A model generated the notes under the pieces. That model did no database searches and had not been told where the DNA came from. It worked only from the letters and a program-made list of their open reading frames with translations. This document shows, piece by piece, positions 1 through 5,700 of a stretch of DNA of 64,000 nt. The number at the start of each line of letters is the position of its first letter. The first letter of the stretch is position 1. The DNA comes from a virus: the IMG/VR virus record IMGVR_UViG_3300028864_000014, positions 1 through 64,000 of that record, one strand, 5' to 3'. A program made the translations under genes and the position numbers.

Positions 1-1010
1 CAGGTAGCTCAGGAACATCAGGTAGTTCTGGTAGCTCAGGCACATCAGGCAGTTCTGGAACATCAGGTAGCTCAGGCACATCAGGTAGCTCAGGCACATC
101 AGGTAGCTCAGGAACATCAGGTAGTTCTGGTAGCTCAGGCACATCAGGCAGTTCTGGAACATCAGGTAGCTCAGGCACATCAGGTAGCTCAGGCACATCA
201 GGAATTCGTGGAACATCAGGTAGCTCAGGAACATCAGGTATTAATGGAGCAGATGGATTTGCATCTATAGCAGGAACAACAAATAATGGATTAATAACTT
301 TAAATGAATTATCTCCAAACGTTAGTTCTCATAGTGGATTGACATTTGATGGACGCAATTTAAATATTTGTGGTAATATAGTATTACCTAGCTCATCAGG
401 AACTGGAATATTATTAGGAAATAAAATTCCAACATTTGGATATAGAGACTTAATTGGACAAATAATAACTAGAATTGAAGGATCTGGAACACCAAATAGA
501 GAATCAATAAGAGGTACAAAAATACTTAATTATGCATTTAAAGTTAATGATGATATCGATAATATAACATATCAAATTCCTCATGATTATGTGCCAAATA
601 CTCCTATATTTTTAGATATTCATTGGACTCATAACGGTACATCTATTTCTGGTAATTTTGGAATAAATTACTATATGAATTATTGTAAAGGATATAATCA
701 ATCTGGACAAATTTTTAATTCCGAATTGACAGTTTCTCAATCAATATCAATATCAGGAATTTCATCAAATCCAAGATGGGGACATTTCATTAATGAAATT
801 CAAATAAGCAACAATGGAGGTGATTCATCACATTTAAATACTTCTTTATTAGAAGCAGATGGATTAATAGAATTAGCATTAAGTGTATCAAGTATTCCAA
901 CTATATCTGGAGGTACAACTAATTTACCGTTCATACTATCTGTCGATATTCATTATCAAACAACAGGAGTATTAGGCACAAAAAATGATAACTATCCTTT
1001 TTATACTTAA
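1..1010 (+). CDS. Collagen-like tail fibre protein, C-terminal part (5' end outside window)
   Basis: The reading frame is open from base 3, so the gene starts upstream of the window; an internal Met at 339 is not the true start. About the first 80 visible residues are G-S-S-G-T-S type Gly-X-Y triplets, the pattern of a collagen-like triple helix. They end in GINGADG and are followed by a roughly 250-residue non-repetitive C-terminal region rich in beta-prone and Ser/Gly/Asn residues. Phage fibres often use Gly-X-Y shafts followed by a trimerising or receptor-binding tip, so a virion fibre is the best guess. The tip itself matches no family I can name. A strong hairpin terminator follows the stop codon. 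Confidence 0.75.
   Translation, partial: GSSGTSGSSGSSGTSGSSGTSGSSGTSGSSGTSGSSGTSGSSGSSGTSGSSGTSGSSGTSGSSGTSGIRGTSGSSGTSGINGADGFASIAGTTNNGLITLNELSPNVSSHSGLTFDGRNLNICGNIVLPSSSGTGILLGNKIPTFGYRDLIGQIITRIEGSGTPNRESIRGTKILNYAFKVNDDIDNITYQIPHDYVPNTPIFLDIHWTHNGTSISGNFGINYYMNYCKGYNQSGQIFNSELTVSQSISISGISSNPRWGHFINEIQISNNGGDSSHLNTSLLEADGLIELALSVSSIPTISGGTTNLPFILSVDIHYQTTGVLGTKNDNYPFYT
3..200 (+). repeat. Two tandem 99-bp copies in the collagen-like shaft
   Basis: Bases 3-101 and 102-200 read as the same 99-bp block. Each block is built from 9- and 18-bp units that encode GSS and GTS triplets. The block length is a multiple of nine, so copy-number change keeps the Gly-X-Y frame. The array probably continues to the left of the window. 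Confidence 0.85.
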
Positions 1011-1024
1011 TGAATAAAAACTCT

Positions 1025-1060
1025 AAAAAATGTCAATCTTTTTTAAGATTGACATTTTTT
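1025..1060 (+). terminator. Rho-independent terminator after the fibre gene
   Basis: A perfect 16-bp inverted repeat (1025-1040 with 1045-1060) with a TTTT loop has A-runs on the left and T-runs on the right. It could work on both strands. It lies 15 bp after the fibre stop codon. Confidence 0.85.
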
Positions 1061-1071
1061 ATTATATAATA

Positions 1072-1083
1072 TTTAATATATAA
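1072..1083 (+). promoter_or_regulatory. TTTAATATATAA element before the first tagged gene
   Basis: TTTAATATATAA ends 4 bp before the ATG at 1088. Closely similar elements precede other clusters of tagged genes (50383-50394, 61225-61236) and many structural genes. It may be a phage late promoter, but being so close to the ATG it would give a nearly leaderless mRNA, so an AT-rich translation-start element is the alternative. Confidence 0.4.
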
Positions 1084-1087
1084 AACT

Positions 1088-1585
1088 ATGAAATATATTA
1101 AAAGATTTGAAACACTATTAAAACACAATAATCCGAAAGTAATTAATAATATATTTAAAAAATTCTCAGAAAATTTAAAAAATATTCTGTTTAGACTAAA
1201 AGAATTAGATGATTTCAAAGGATCATCAGTTAAAATATATTTTGATGATTCTAATGAAATTACTATATCATATAGATATAAATATATAGATATATTTAAA
1301 ATAAGATTGTTGACTTATCATAGATCAGAAGGATTAGAATTAACAATTCTATTAGAAAGACGTAATTATGATGAATTTAAAAGTAAAAATAATGTTCTTT
1401 ATGATGTTATGACTTCAGTTATTAATAAATATGAAACATTTGATCCTGATATTTATTGGGATAGAAAACACATTCACGACATAAAAATAGAAGATAAAAA
1501 TAACTTAACTATTTTAGATAATATTATTACAGAAATAGAAAAAGAATTTAACTTATATATAGAAACAAATAAATTCAACATATGA
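1088..1585 (+). CDS. Tagged small protein (MKYIKRFE...NKFNI)
   Basis: 165 residues with no recognised domain. It begins MKYIKRFE and ends NKFNI, the shared head and tail of a family spread through this window. The middle is charged and AT-codon-rich with no membrane segment. The last codons overlap the next gene by ATGA (1582-1585), which suggests coupled translation. A terminator upstream separates it from the fibre gene. Function unknown; packaging into the head is an inference from the family-level observation. Confidence 0.75.
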   Translation: MKYIKRFETLLKHNNPKVINNIFKKFSENLKNILFRLKELDDFKGSSVKIYFDDSNEITISYRYKYIDIFKIRLLTYHRSEGLELTILLERRNYDEFKSKNNVLYDVMTSVINKYETFDPDIYWDRKHIHDIKIEDKNNLTILDNIITEIEKEFNLYIETNKFNI

Positions 1586-1914
1586 AACATATCAAATTAT
1601 TCGAAAATAATAGTCAAAAATATTTTGTATATACTATTCAAAATTCTGATGAAGATACAGTAAAAGTAAAATTGTTTGACAGTGCGGAAAGCTGCATAAA
1701 ATATACAATAACATTCATACATGAATATGATAAATCACATAATGAAAATTATGATTGTAAAGATATGATTGATTATGACGAAGTTCTGGATTATTGGAAT
1801 GGTAAATATTATAATGAACCTGTTGATTTTAATTACGAAGAATATGAAGTGGAAAAATTCGAATTATCAGAAGAATTAGAATTATTGAAGTCTGGAAGTA
1901 AATTCAATTTGTAA
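1582..1914 (+). CDS. Tagged small protein (MKHIKLFE...SKFNL)
   Basis: 110 residues, head MKHIKLFE and tail GSKFNL. The C-terminal third is acidic. It overlaps the preceding tagged gene by four bases. The minus-strand tRNA array starts just beyond its stop codon, so the two transcription units converge. No domain recognised. Confidence 0.75.
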   Translation: MKHIKLFENNSQKYFVYTIQNSDEDTVKVKLFDSAESCIKYTITFIHEYDKSHNENYDCKDMIDYDEVLDYWNGKYYNEPVDFNYEEYEVEKFELSEELELLKSGSKFNL

Positions 1915-1917
1915 ATG

Positions 1918-2105
1918 TGCTCACGACCAGGCTCGAACTGGCATCTCATTTTTTAGTTAGGTCACTAAACGCGCTTCCTTTTCACCAACTCAATGATTAC
2001 TTTACTCAGTGCATCCTCAAATATACAGTCATTGAACCGAACAAGCTCAACCACATACCCTAACACTAGCTTCGTTTACTAGCGACTGTCCCTTAGTCTA
2101 ACATG
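1918..2105 (-). ncRNA. tRNA-like remnant or structured RNA of unknown type
   Basis: Read on the minus strand, the left end has a good T-arm (GCCAG, TTCGAGC, CTGGT) followed by an acceptor-like CGTGAGC-A. No 5' acceptor half or normal anticodon arm can be fitted nearby. A stem with sides TTTAG and CTAAA and an 8-nt loop sits where the anticodon arm would be. Further upstream (2040-2105) two more small hairpins can be drawn (GACT/AGTC with 7-nt loop, CTAG/CTAG with 9-nt loop). It could be a decayed tRNA, a tRNA split by an intron, or another structured RNA. Confidence 0.3.
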
Positions 2106-2118
2106 AACTTTATAATTG

Positions 2119-2192
2119 TGATCCTGAAGGGATTCAAACCCTTGACCCTCGCCTTAGAAGGGCGATGCTCTATTCAACTGAGCTACAGAACC
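2119..2192 (-). tRNA. tRNA-Arg (TCT)
   Basis: Complete cloverleaf on the minus strand: acceptor GGTTCTG/CAGGATC, D-arm GCTC/GAGC, anticodon loop CTTCTAA, T-arm AAGGG-TTTGAAT-CCCTT, discriminator A. The 3' CCA is not encoded. It decodes AGA, the main Arg codon of this AT-rich genome. Confidence 0.93.
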
Positions 2193-2292
2193 GTTGTTTT
2201 TTATTACTCTGTAAAAGTAGTGTTTTATTTTGATACTACCAAACATTTTACACTAAATATAGATATAATTTTTATAAAAGTTTATTTAATTG

Positions 2293-2376
2293 AGCACAAT
2301 ATCAGACTCGAACTGATGAAATCTTTTCAGATGCTGGGTTACAAAGCCAGAGCAATAGCCACTATGCGAATTGTGC
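2293..2376 (-). tRNA. tRNA with long variable arm, anticodon TGT (Thr by reading)
   Basis: 84 nt, acceptor GCACAAT/ATTGTGC, discriminator T, T-arm ATCAG-TTCGAGT-CTGAT. The variable region is 16 nt with an ATCT-GAAA-AGAT hairpin, which is class II architecture normally limited to Leu, Ser and Tyr. Stem pairing puts TGT in the anticodon, with one C-C mismatch at the loop-closing pair; shifting to GTA (Tyr) breaks the stem. The first two acceptor pairs and discriminator T match the other Thr tRNAs here. Confidence 0.7.
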
Positions 2377-2384
2377 ATTTATTG

Positions 2385-2457
2385 AGCTTTAGAAAGGACT
2401 TGAACCCTCAACATTTACCTTACAAGGGTAACGTTCTACCAATTGAACTACTAAAGC
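2385..2457 (-). tRNA. tRNA-Thr (TGT)
   Basis: Normal 73-nt cloverleaf: acceptor GCTTTAG/CTAAAGC, D-stem GTTC/GAAC, anticodon stem TTACC/GGTAA with loop CTTGTAA, T-arm GAGGG-TTCAAGT-CCTTT, discriminator T. Confidence 0.93.
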
Positions 2458-2467
2458 ATTTTTATTG

Positions 2468-2542
2468 TCGGAATGACAAGATTCGAACTTGCAATAACCT
2501 GGTGTCCAATACCAGTAACCTCTCTCTATGGATCGCATTCCG
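2468..2542 (-). tRNA. tRNA-Pro (TGG)
   Basis: 75 nt, acceptor CGGAATG/CATTCCG with C1-G72 as usual for bacterial tRNA-Pro, discriminator A, anticodon stem CTGGT/ACCAG with loop ATTGGAC, T-arm GCAAG-TTCGAAT-CTTGT. Confidence 0.9.
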
Positions 2543-2554
2543 TTGTTTTTATTG

Positions 2555-2626
2555 AGCCAAGGGTGAGAGTCAAACTCACGACATCCACGTTACTAAGGTG
2601 GCGCTCTATCACTGAGCTACATCGGC
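2555..2626 (-). tRNA. tRNA, anticodon AGT (Thr by reading)
   Basis: 72-nt cloverleaf with D-arm GCTC/GAGC and T-arm GTGAG-TTTGACT-CTCAC. The anticodon loop TTAGTAA sits on CCACC/CGTGG with a C-C mismatch at the closing pair. AGT would read ACT; an unmodified or inosine A34 is uncommon in bacterial Thr tRNAs. The acceptor has one mismatch. Confidence 0.8.
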
Positions 2627-2633
2627 ATTATTG

Positions 2634-2708
2634 TAGGACTTATTGGAATCGAACCAATGACGTTTTGCTTGTTAAACAAATACTCTGAACCAACTGAGTT
2701 AAAATCCT
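2634..2708 (-). tRNA. tRNA, anticodon AAC (Val by reading)
   Basis: 75 nt, acceptor AGGATTT/AAGTCCT, D-stem ACTC/GAGT, anticodon stem TTTGT/GCAAA with loop TTAACAA, T-arm ATTGG-TTCGATT-CCAAT, discriminator A. A34 makes AAC an unusual bacterial anticodon. No alternative register pairs better. Confidence 0.78.
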
Positions 2709-2722
2709 ATATTCAAAAAAAG

Positions 2723-2793
2723 TAGCCCCAGATGGAATCGAACCATCTCCCAAACCTTGTAATAGTCATACGCTTCCGTTACGCCACAGGGCC
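2723..2793 (-). tRNA. tRNA, probable anticodon TAC (Val)
   Basis: 71 nt, T-arm GATGG-TTCGATT-CCATC, acceptor GGCCCTG/TGGGGCT using several G-T pairs, discriminator A. The best anticodon arm has loop ATTACAA on a stem weakened by G-T pairs, giving TAC. The stem is poor, so the identity is less certain than the presence of a tRNA. Confidence 0.7.
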
Positions 2794-2801
2794 AAATTTA
2801 G

Positions 2802-2887
2802 AGCAAGTAAAGGGATTCGAACCCTCGGTGTGATATTATCTTTCTAGATTGGAAATCTAGTGCAATCGACCTCTATGCGACACTTGC
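2802..2887 (-). tRNA. tRNA-Gly (TCC) with long variable arm
   Basis: 86 nt. Acceptor GCAAGTG/TACTTGC, discriminator T, perfect anticodon stem CTAGA/TCTAG with loop TTTCCAA, T-arm GAGGG-TTCGAAT-CCCTT. The variable region is 17 nt with a GAT-AAT-ATC hairpin. G1-C72, C2-G71, U73 and C35-C36 are known bacterial glycine identity elements, so glycine charging is plausible despite the class II shape. Confidence 0.8.
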
Positions 2888-2908
2888 GTTAATTTATTTT
2901 AATATTTG

Positions 2909-2993
2909 AGCGATAGATGAGATTCAAACTCACGGTGTGCTTTCGCTTACTGGATTGGCAACCCAGCGCCATCGGTCTCTAGGCGACTATCGC
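2909..2993 (-). tRNA. tRNA-Gly (GCC) with long variable arm
   Basis: 85 nt. Acceptor GCGATAG/CTATCGC, discriminator T, anticodon stem CTGGG/TCCAG with loop TTGCCAA, T-arm GTGAG-TTTGAAT-CTCAT. The 16-nt variable region holds a GC-GAAA-GC hairpin and ends CACACC as in the TCC tRNA next door, so the two are paralogues. Glycine identity elements are again present. Confidence 0.8.
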
Positions 2994-3029
2994 ATTATTT
3001 ATAATCATTTATGTAACTATCTGATTATG

Positions 3030-3106
3030 TGGAGCTTATGGGCATCGAACCCACCTGTTATTCCTCTGTGCAAGAGAGGCGACCACTCCAAGCAGTCCCA
3101 AGTCCC
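3030..3106 (-). tRNA. tRNA-Ala (TGC)
   Basis: 77 nt, anticodon stem CCTCT/AGAGG with loop CTTGCAC, T-arm GTGGG-TTCGATG-CCCAT, acceptor GGGACTT/AAGCTCC with one mismatch, discriminator A. Confidence 0.87.
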
Positions 3107-3181
3107 ATTATTAATTGTTTTTATAAAAATCTAAAAATTTTTCAATTTCGTTTTACTTTTCCGAACTATGTTTTTGTTATG

Positions 3182-3268
3182 TCGGGTAGGTGAGATTCGA
3201 ACTCACGATGACTATACGTTCCCTCATGTTCCCAAAACACGTATGCTAACCAACTACACCACTACCCG
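3182..3268 (-). tRNA. tRNA-Pro (TGG) with long variable arm
   Basis: 87 nt. Acceptor CGGGTAG/CTACCCG with C1-G72 and A73 as in Pro tRNAs, D-stem GTGT/GCAT, anticodon stem CGTGT/ACATG with loop TTTGGGA, T-arm GTGAG-TTCGAAT-CTCAC. The variable region is 18 nt. An alternative fold pairs ATACG with CGTAT around an enlarged anticodon loop, so a short insertion in the anticodon arm is possible. Confidence 0.72.
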
Positions 3269-3340
3269 ATAATTAAACTATTTTATTTTTTCAAATATCA
3301 AAGAACTCTTTTATATTATTAAATATTACAATAATAATTG

Positions 3341-3399
3341 TCAGGTGAAGAAGAGTCGAACTTCCTTGTGCCTGATCCTGACACTACCACATACACCTG
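3341..3399 (-). tRNA. Short tRNA-like element lacking a D-arm
   Basis: Only 59 nt. Acceptor CAGGTGT/TCACCTG (one mismatch) and T-arm GGAAG-TTCGACT-CTTCT are clear, and GTGTC/GGCAC encloses loop AGGATCA (GAT or ATC, no U33). Only 8 nt separate acceptor and anticodon stem. It may be a degraded tRNA or a minimal D-armless one. Confidence 0.45.
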
Positions 3400-3410
3400 A
3401 TATTTTACTG

Positions 3411-3489
3411 TGACCCAGGAGGGGGTTGAACCCTCATTTTTCATTCCATTATGCACATAGAGTTTAGAAAACTCCGCCATTACAAGGCC
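3411..3489 (-). tRNA. tRNA-Arg (TCT), no D-arm, long conserved variable region
   Basis: 79 nt. Acceptor GGCCTTG/CTGGGTC, anticodon stem GGAGT/ACTCT with loop TTTCTAA, T-arm GAGGG-TTCAACC-CCCTC, discriminator A. Only 7 nt lie between acceptor and anticodon stem, so there is no D-arm. A 23-nt variable region is identical to that of the neighbour at 3503-3581. Compensatory changes between the two support the acceptor, anticodon and T stems. Confidence 0.72.
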
Positions 3490-3502
3490 ATTATTTATTT
3501 TG

Positions 3503-3581
3503 TGATCCAGAAGAGACTCGAACTCTCATTTTTCATTCCATTATGCACATAGAATTTAGGAAATTCTGCCACTACAGGACC
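3503..3581 (-). tRNA. tRNA-Arg (CCT), no D-arm, long conserved variable region
   Basis: 79 nt. Acceptor GGTCCTG/CTGGATC, perfect anticodon stem AGAAT/ATTCT with loop TTCCTAA, T-arm GAGAG-TTCGAGT-CTCTT, discriminator A. It is a diverged tandem copy of the TCT gene beside it: stems changed in a compensatory way, the anticodon changed only at position 34, and the 23-nt variable region unchanged. The two would read AGA and AGG. Confidence 0.72.
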
Positions 3582-3601
3582 AATTAATTATTTAAAAAGA
3601 A

Positions 3602-3635
3602 AAAACCCAAAGTTGAATAATCATCTTTGGGTTTT
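3602..3635 (-). terminator. Hairpin terminator
   Basis: AAAACCCAAAG (3602-3612) pairs with CTTTGGGTTTT (3625-3635). On the minus strand it is followed by a T-rich run. It directly follows the stop codon of the 36-residue gene at 3664-3774 and separates it from the tRNA array. Confidence 0.75.
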
Positions 3636-3663
3636 AACACTATTAAAATATTTTATAAAAATA

Positions 3664-3774
3664 TCAACTTAGATTGTTATCACCCAAATACGCCACTGGT
3701 CTTCCTCCTGTTACGGGAGTAGTTGCAGTTGTTGTGGCTGTGCCTGTTGTGATATGTCTACTAATGTTGTTCAT
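3664..3774 (-). CDS. 36-residue Thr-rich microprotein
   Basis: Minus-strand frame of 36 codons plus stop, starting MNNISRHITTG, with a run of Thr and Ala, and ending RPVAYLGDNNLS. Support comes from context: a Bacteroidota-type promoter at 4012-4043 points at it and a hairpin terminator begins 29 bp past its stop. The opposite-strand frame here has no such signals. No family recognised; it could instead be a short RNA transcript. Confidence 0.5.
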   Translation of the reverse strand: MNNISRHITTGTATTTATTPVTGGRPVAYLGDNNLS

Positions 3775-4011
3775 GATATTGTATATATTAAAAATTATTT
3801 TTTGTTTAAGTTATTTTCTACTTTCTTATATATTATATAAAAAAAGTCATTTTTTTCTATTTTTAAAAATTGATTGATATGATGAACTTTTTTTGAGATT
3901 TATTTAGAGCAATAGAAAGACATTAACTCATATACTCAATCTTGATACACTTTCTTGTAATGTTCAACTACACATTTTTTATATCAATCAATTTATTTTT
4001 TATTTGTAGAA

Positions 4012-4043
4012 CAAAAGTAATACAAAGTTTTTAATCTACCAAA
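4012..4043 (-). promoter_or_regulatory. Bacteroidota-type promoter
   Basis: On the minus strand: TTTG (4043-4040), 20 bp, TACTTTTG (4019-4012). This fits the known Bacteroidota sigma-ABfr consensus TTTG-N19-20-TAnnTTTG. It points leftward to the 36-residue gene. Confidence 0.65.
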
Positions 4044-4065
4044 TATTTATTGAATTATTTTTCAA

Positions 4066-4509
4066 TTAATACATTAGTCCAACATATTCATGTTCAAATT
4101 CTACATTATATCCTTTTGCTTTTGCATTTTCTATCATATTAATAATATCAATAGTTCTTGAATAATCTCTACAAAATAAATCATAATTATCTTCTAATGG
4201 TGGAGCCAATAATGCTCGATCATTATCCCATGATCCATATGTTATAAACACACCATCAAATGAATCATAATTTTCTAAATATTTGGTTTTTATTCTTTCT
4301 CTTATTGAATCAGGACACAATTTGTCTTCCCATCGTGAAACAATTTTTCCTGTGAAAAAATTACTAAAAATTATTCTTTTAGTAGGTTCTGGTATTCCAG
4401 AATTTTCCATAATAATCCAATTCCAAGTATCTTGATCTACAAGTTTAAATTGTAAATCTCCATCGTTGTCTGTTAATTTTACTATATGTGCAATTTTCAT
4501 ATTATTCAT
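4066..4509 (-). CDS. Hypothetical protein
   Basis: 147 residues; a second Met at residue 4 (MKIAHIV) is an equally good start. Soluble, with aromatic-rich stretches such as DTWNWIIMEN and ITYGSWDNDRALL. No domain recognised. It follows the 133-residue gene with a one-base stop/start overlap at 4509, so the two are co-transcribed. Confidence 0.65.
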   Translation of the reverse strand: MNNMKIAHIVKLTDNDGDLQFKLVDQDTWNWIIMENSGIPEPTKRIIFSNFFTGKIVSRWEDKLCPDSIRERIKTKYLENYDSFDGVFITYGSWDNDRALLAPPLEDNYDLFCRDYSRTIDIINMIENAKAKGYNVEFEHEYVGLMY

Positions 4510-4910
4510 TAATTAATTAATTTATATAACTCTTCTAAGAACTCAATAATTTTTTTATCTATTTTGCCATTGCGAACATCTTCATAAGAATAATCACAAA
4601 CTTCATAAGATGTTCCTCGATTCTTTGCTGTATAAACATTAAATGTCAAATCTTTAAATTTTAAAATCCACAATTTCAACATAAACTCACTTCTAATTGT
4701 TTTGTTTTGAGTGCCAAAAATTTTTGTTAAAGGCTCAATTAAATTACTAGTTAATGTTAATTTATTATCTTGAAATGCATGAGTTTGAATATTAACCATA
4801 TAATTCAGTATTTCACGACTGTTTGTTATTGAAACAGAATCATTTGAAAAATACTTTCCGTCAATATGTATAATTTTATTAGTTGTTTCCTCAAATTTAT
4901 TCACTTTCAT
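4509..4910 (-). CDS. Hypothetical protein with tag-like N-terminus
   Basis: 133 residues starting MKVNKFEET, which resembles the shared head of the tagged family. It ends ELYKLIN rather than KFNL. Mixed charged sequence with no domain recognised. Middle gene of a three-gene minus-strand unit (4919-5245, this gene, 4066-4509) that appears to be driven from the promoter at 5263-5293. Confidence 0.65.
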   Translation of the reverse strand: MKVNKFEETTNKIIHIDGKYFSNDSVSITNSREILNYMVNIQTHAFQDNKLTLTSNLIEPLTKIFGTQNKTIRSEFMLKLWILKFKDLTFNVYTAKNRGTSYEVCDYSYEDVRNGKIDKKIIEFLEELYKLIN

Positions 4911-4918
4911 ATATTATG

Positions 4919-5245
4919 TTATTTTTTATACATTAATATCGTTGATTTTATGAAATGATCAAATTCAAATTTATATTCATTATCATTTATTCCATAATCT
5001 TCATAATTTCTATCTATTCTATTTAAACACGTAGTAATTTCAATTATAAGTTCTTTCTTATTTAATTTTTTATATTTTAAATTAGAATCAGTTATTAAAT
5101 AATTAGAATCATTGATCATTCTATTTTTAATACTTTCAGTATAAGGTTGAATCCATTTTTCCTTATATGAACAATTGAAAATATCTTCACTAACTATGTT
5201 CATAGTTTTTTCAGATTTACTAAATAAAAAATTTATTATCTTCAT
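4919..5245 (-). CDS. Hypothetical protein
   Basis: 108 residues, starting MKIINFLFSKSEKT, Lys/Asn/Ile-rich, no domain recognised. First gene after a well-formed host-type promoter at 5263-5293, which suggests early expression of this small unit. Confidence 0.65.
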   Translation of the reverse strand: MKIINFLFSKSEKTMNIVSEDIFNCSYKEKWIQPYTESIKNRMINDSNYLITDSNLKYKKLNKKELIIEITTCLNRIDRNYEDYGINDNEYKFEFDHFIKSTILMYKK

Positions 5246-5262
5246 TGTTTAATTTTAAGCAA

Positions 5263-5293
5263 CAAAGATAATAAATACTTTTTAAATATCAAA
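5263..5293 (-). promoter_or_regulatory. Bacteroidota-type promoter
   Basis: Minus strand: TTTG (5293-5290), 19 bp, TATCTTTG (5270-5263). It lies 18 bp upstream of the 108-residue gene. Confidence 0.7.
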
Positions 5294-5308
5294 ATATTTT
5301 AGAATTTT

Positions 5309-5686
5309 TTATATATTAAATTTGTTCATATCACCTTTTTGTGATTTATAAGCTTTAGTTATTGGTAAATCTAAATTTCTTTCTGGAACAAATACACCTA
5401 AGTCATCATGATTTTCTGCTTCTTCTTCATCATACCAATCTGTGTGTCCAATTTCTATGCCCATATCAGACAAATCCAATTTTATTGTTCTATCTTCTCC
5501 TGTTTCATCATTATGCAAATAAATATTTAATGTTTCTAAATCAGGATAATAAGATGTACCATTATTATTATAACCAAACATTTCAGATGCAAAAATATCA
5601 CTAATTTCATTAATGAATTCCTTTCTATTTATCACATCTAATTTTTTCCCTCTATATTTATAGGCTTCAAATTTTTGTATTTCCAT
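5309..5686 (-). CDS. Tagged small acidic protein (MEIQKFEA...NKFNI)
   Basis: 125 residues. Head MEIQKFEAYKY is a divergent version of the family head; the tail MNKFNI is typical. The middle is acidic with DDLGVFVPE-type segments. No domain recognised. It follows the 281-residue core-like protein by 14 bp on the same strand. The last codons plus stop read AAATTTAATATATAA, close to the promoter-like element seen upstream of other genes. Confidence 0.7.
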   Translation of the reverse strand: MEIQKFEAYKYRGKKLDVINRKEFINEISDIFASEMFGYNNNGTSYYPDLETLNIYLHNDETGEDRTIKLDLSDMGIEIGHTDWYDEEEAENHDDLGVFVPERNLDLPITKAYKSQKGDMNKFNI

Positions 5687-5700
5687 TTTATTTTTATTTT

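Noticed and set aside
1-240. CRISPR-like regular repeats
   Set aside because: The repeats are coding Gly-X-Y triplets with no unique spacers; no cas genes are present.
1918-2105. Possible tmRNA
   Set aside because: A CGCTAGTAAACGAAG segment recalls tmRNA, but no tag frame, no tRNA-Ala-like acceptor pair and too short a length.
2103-3134. Open frames of 65-150 codons on the plus strand in this interval
   Set aside because: They run antisense through the tRNA genes; their apparent peptides are reverse complements of T-arms and anticodon stems.
3674-3877. 67-codon plus-strand frame
   Set aside because: It is antisense to the 36-residue gene and its second half is low-complexity AT sequence; signals favour the minus strand.
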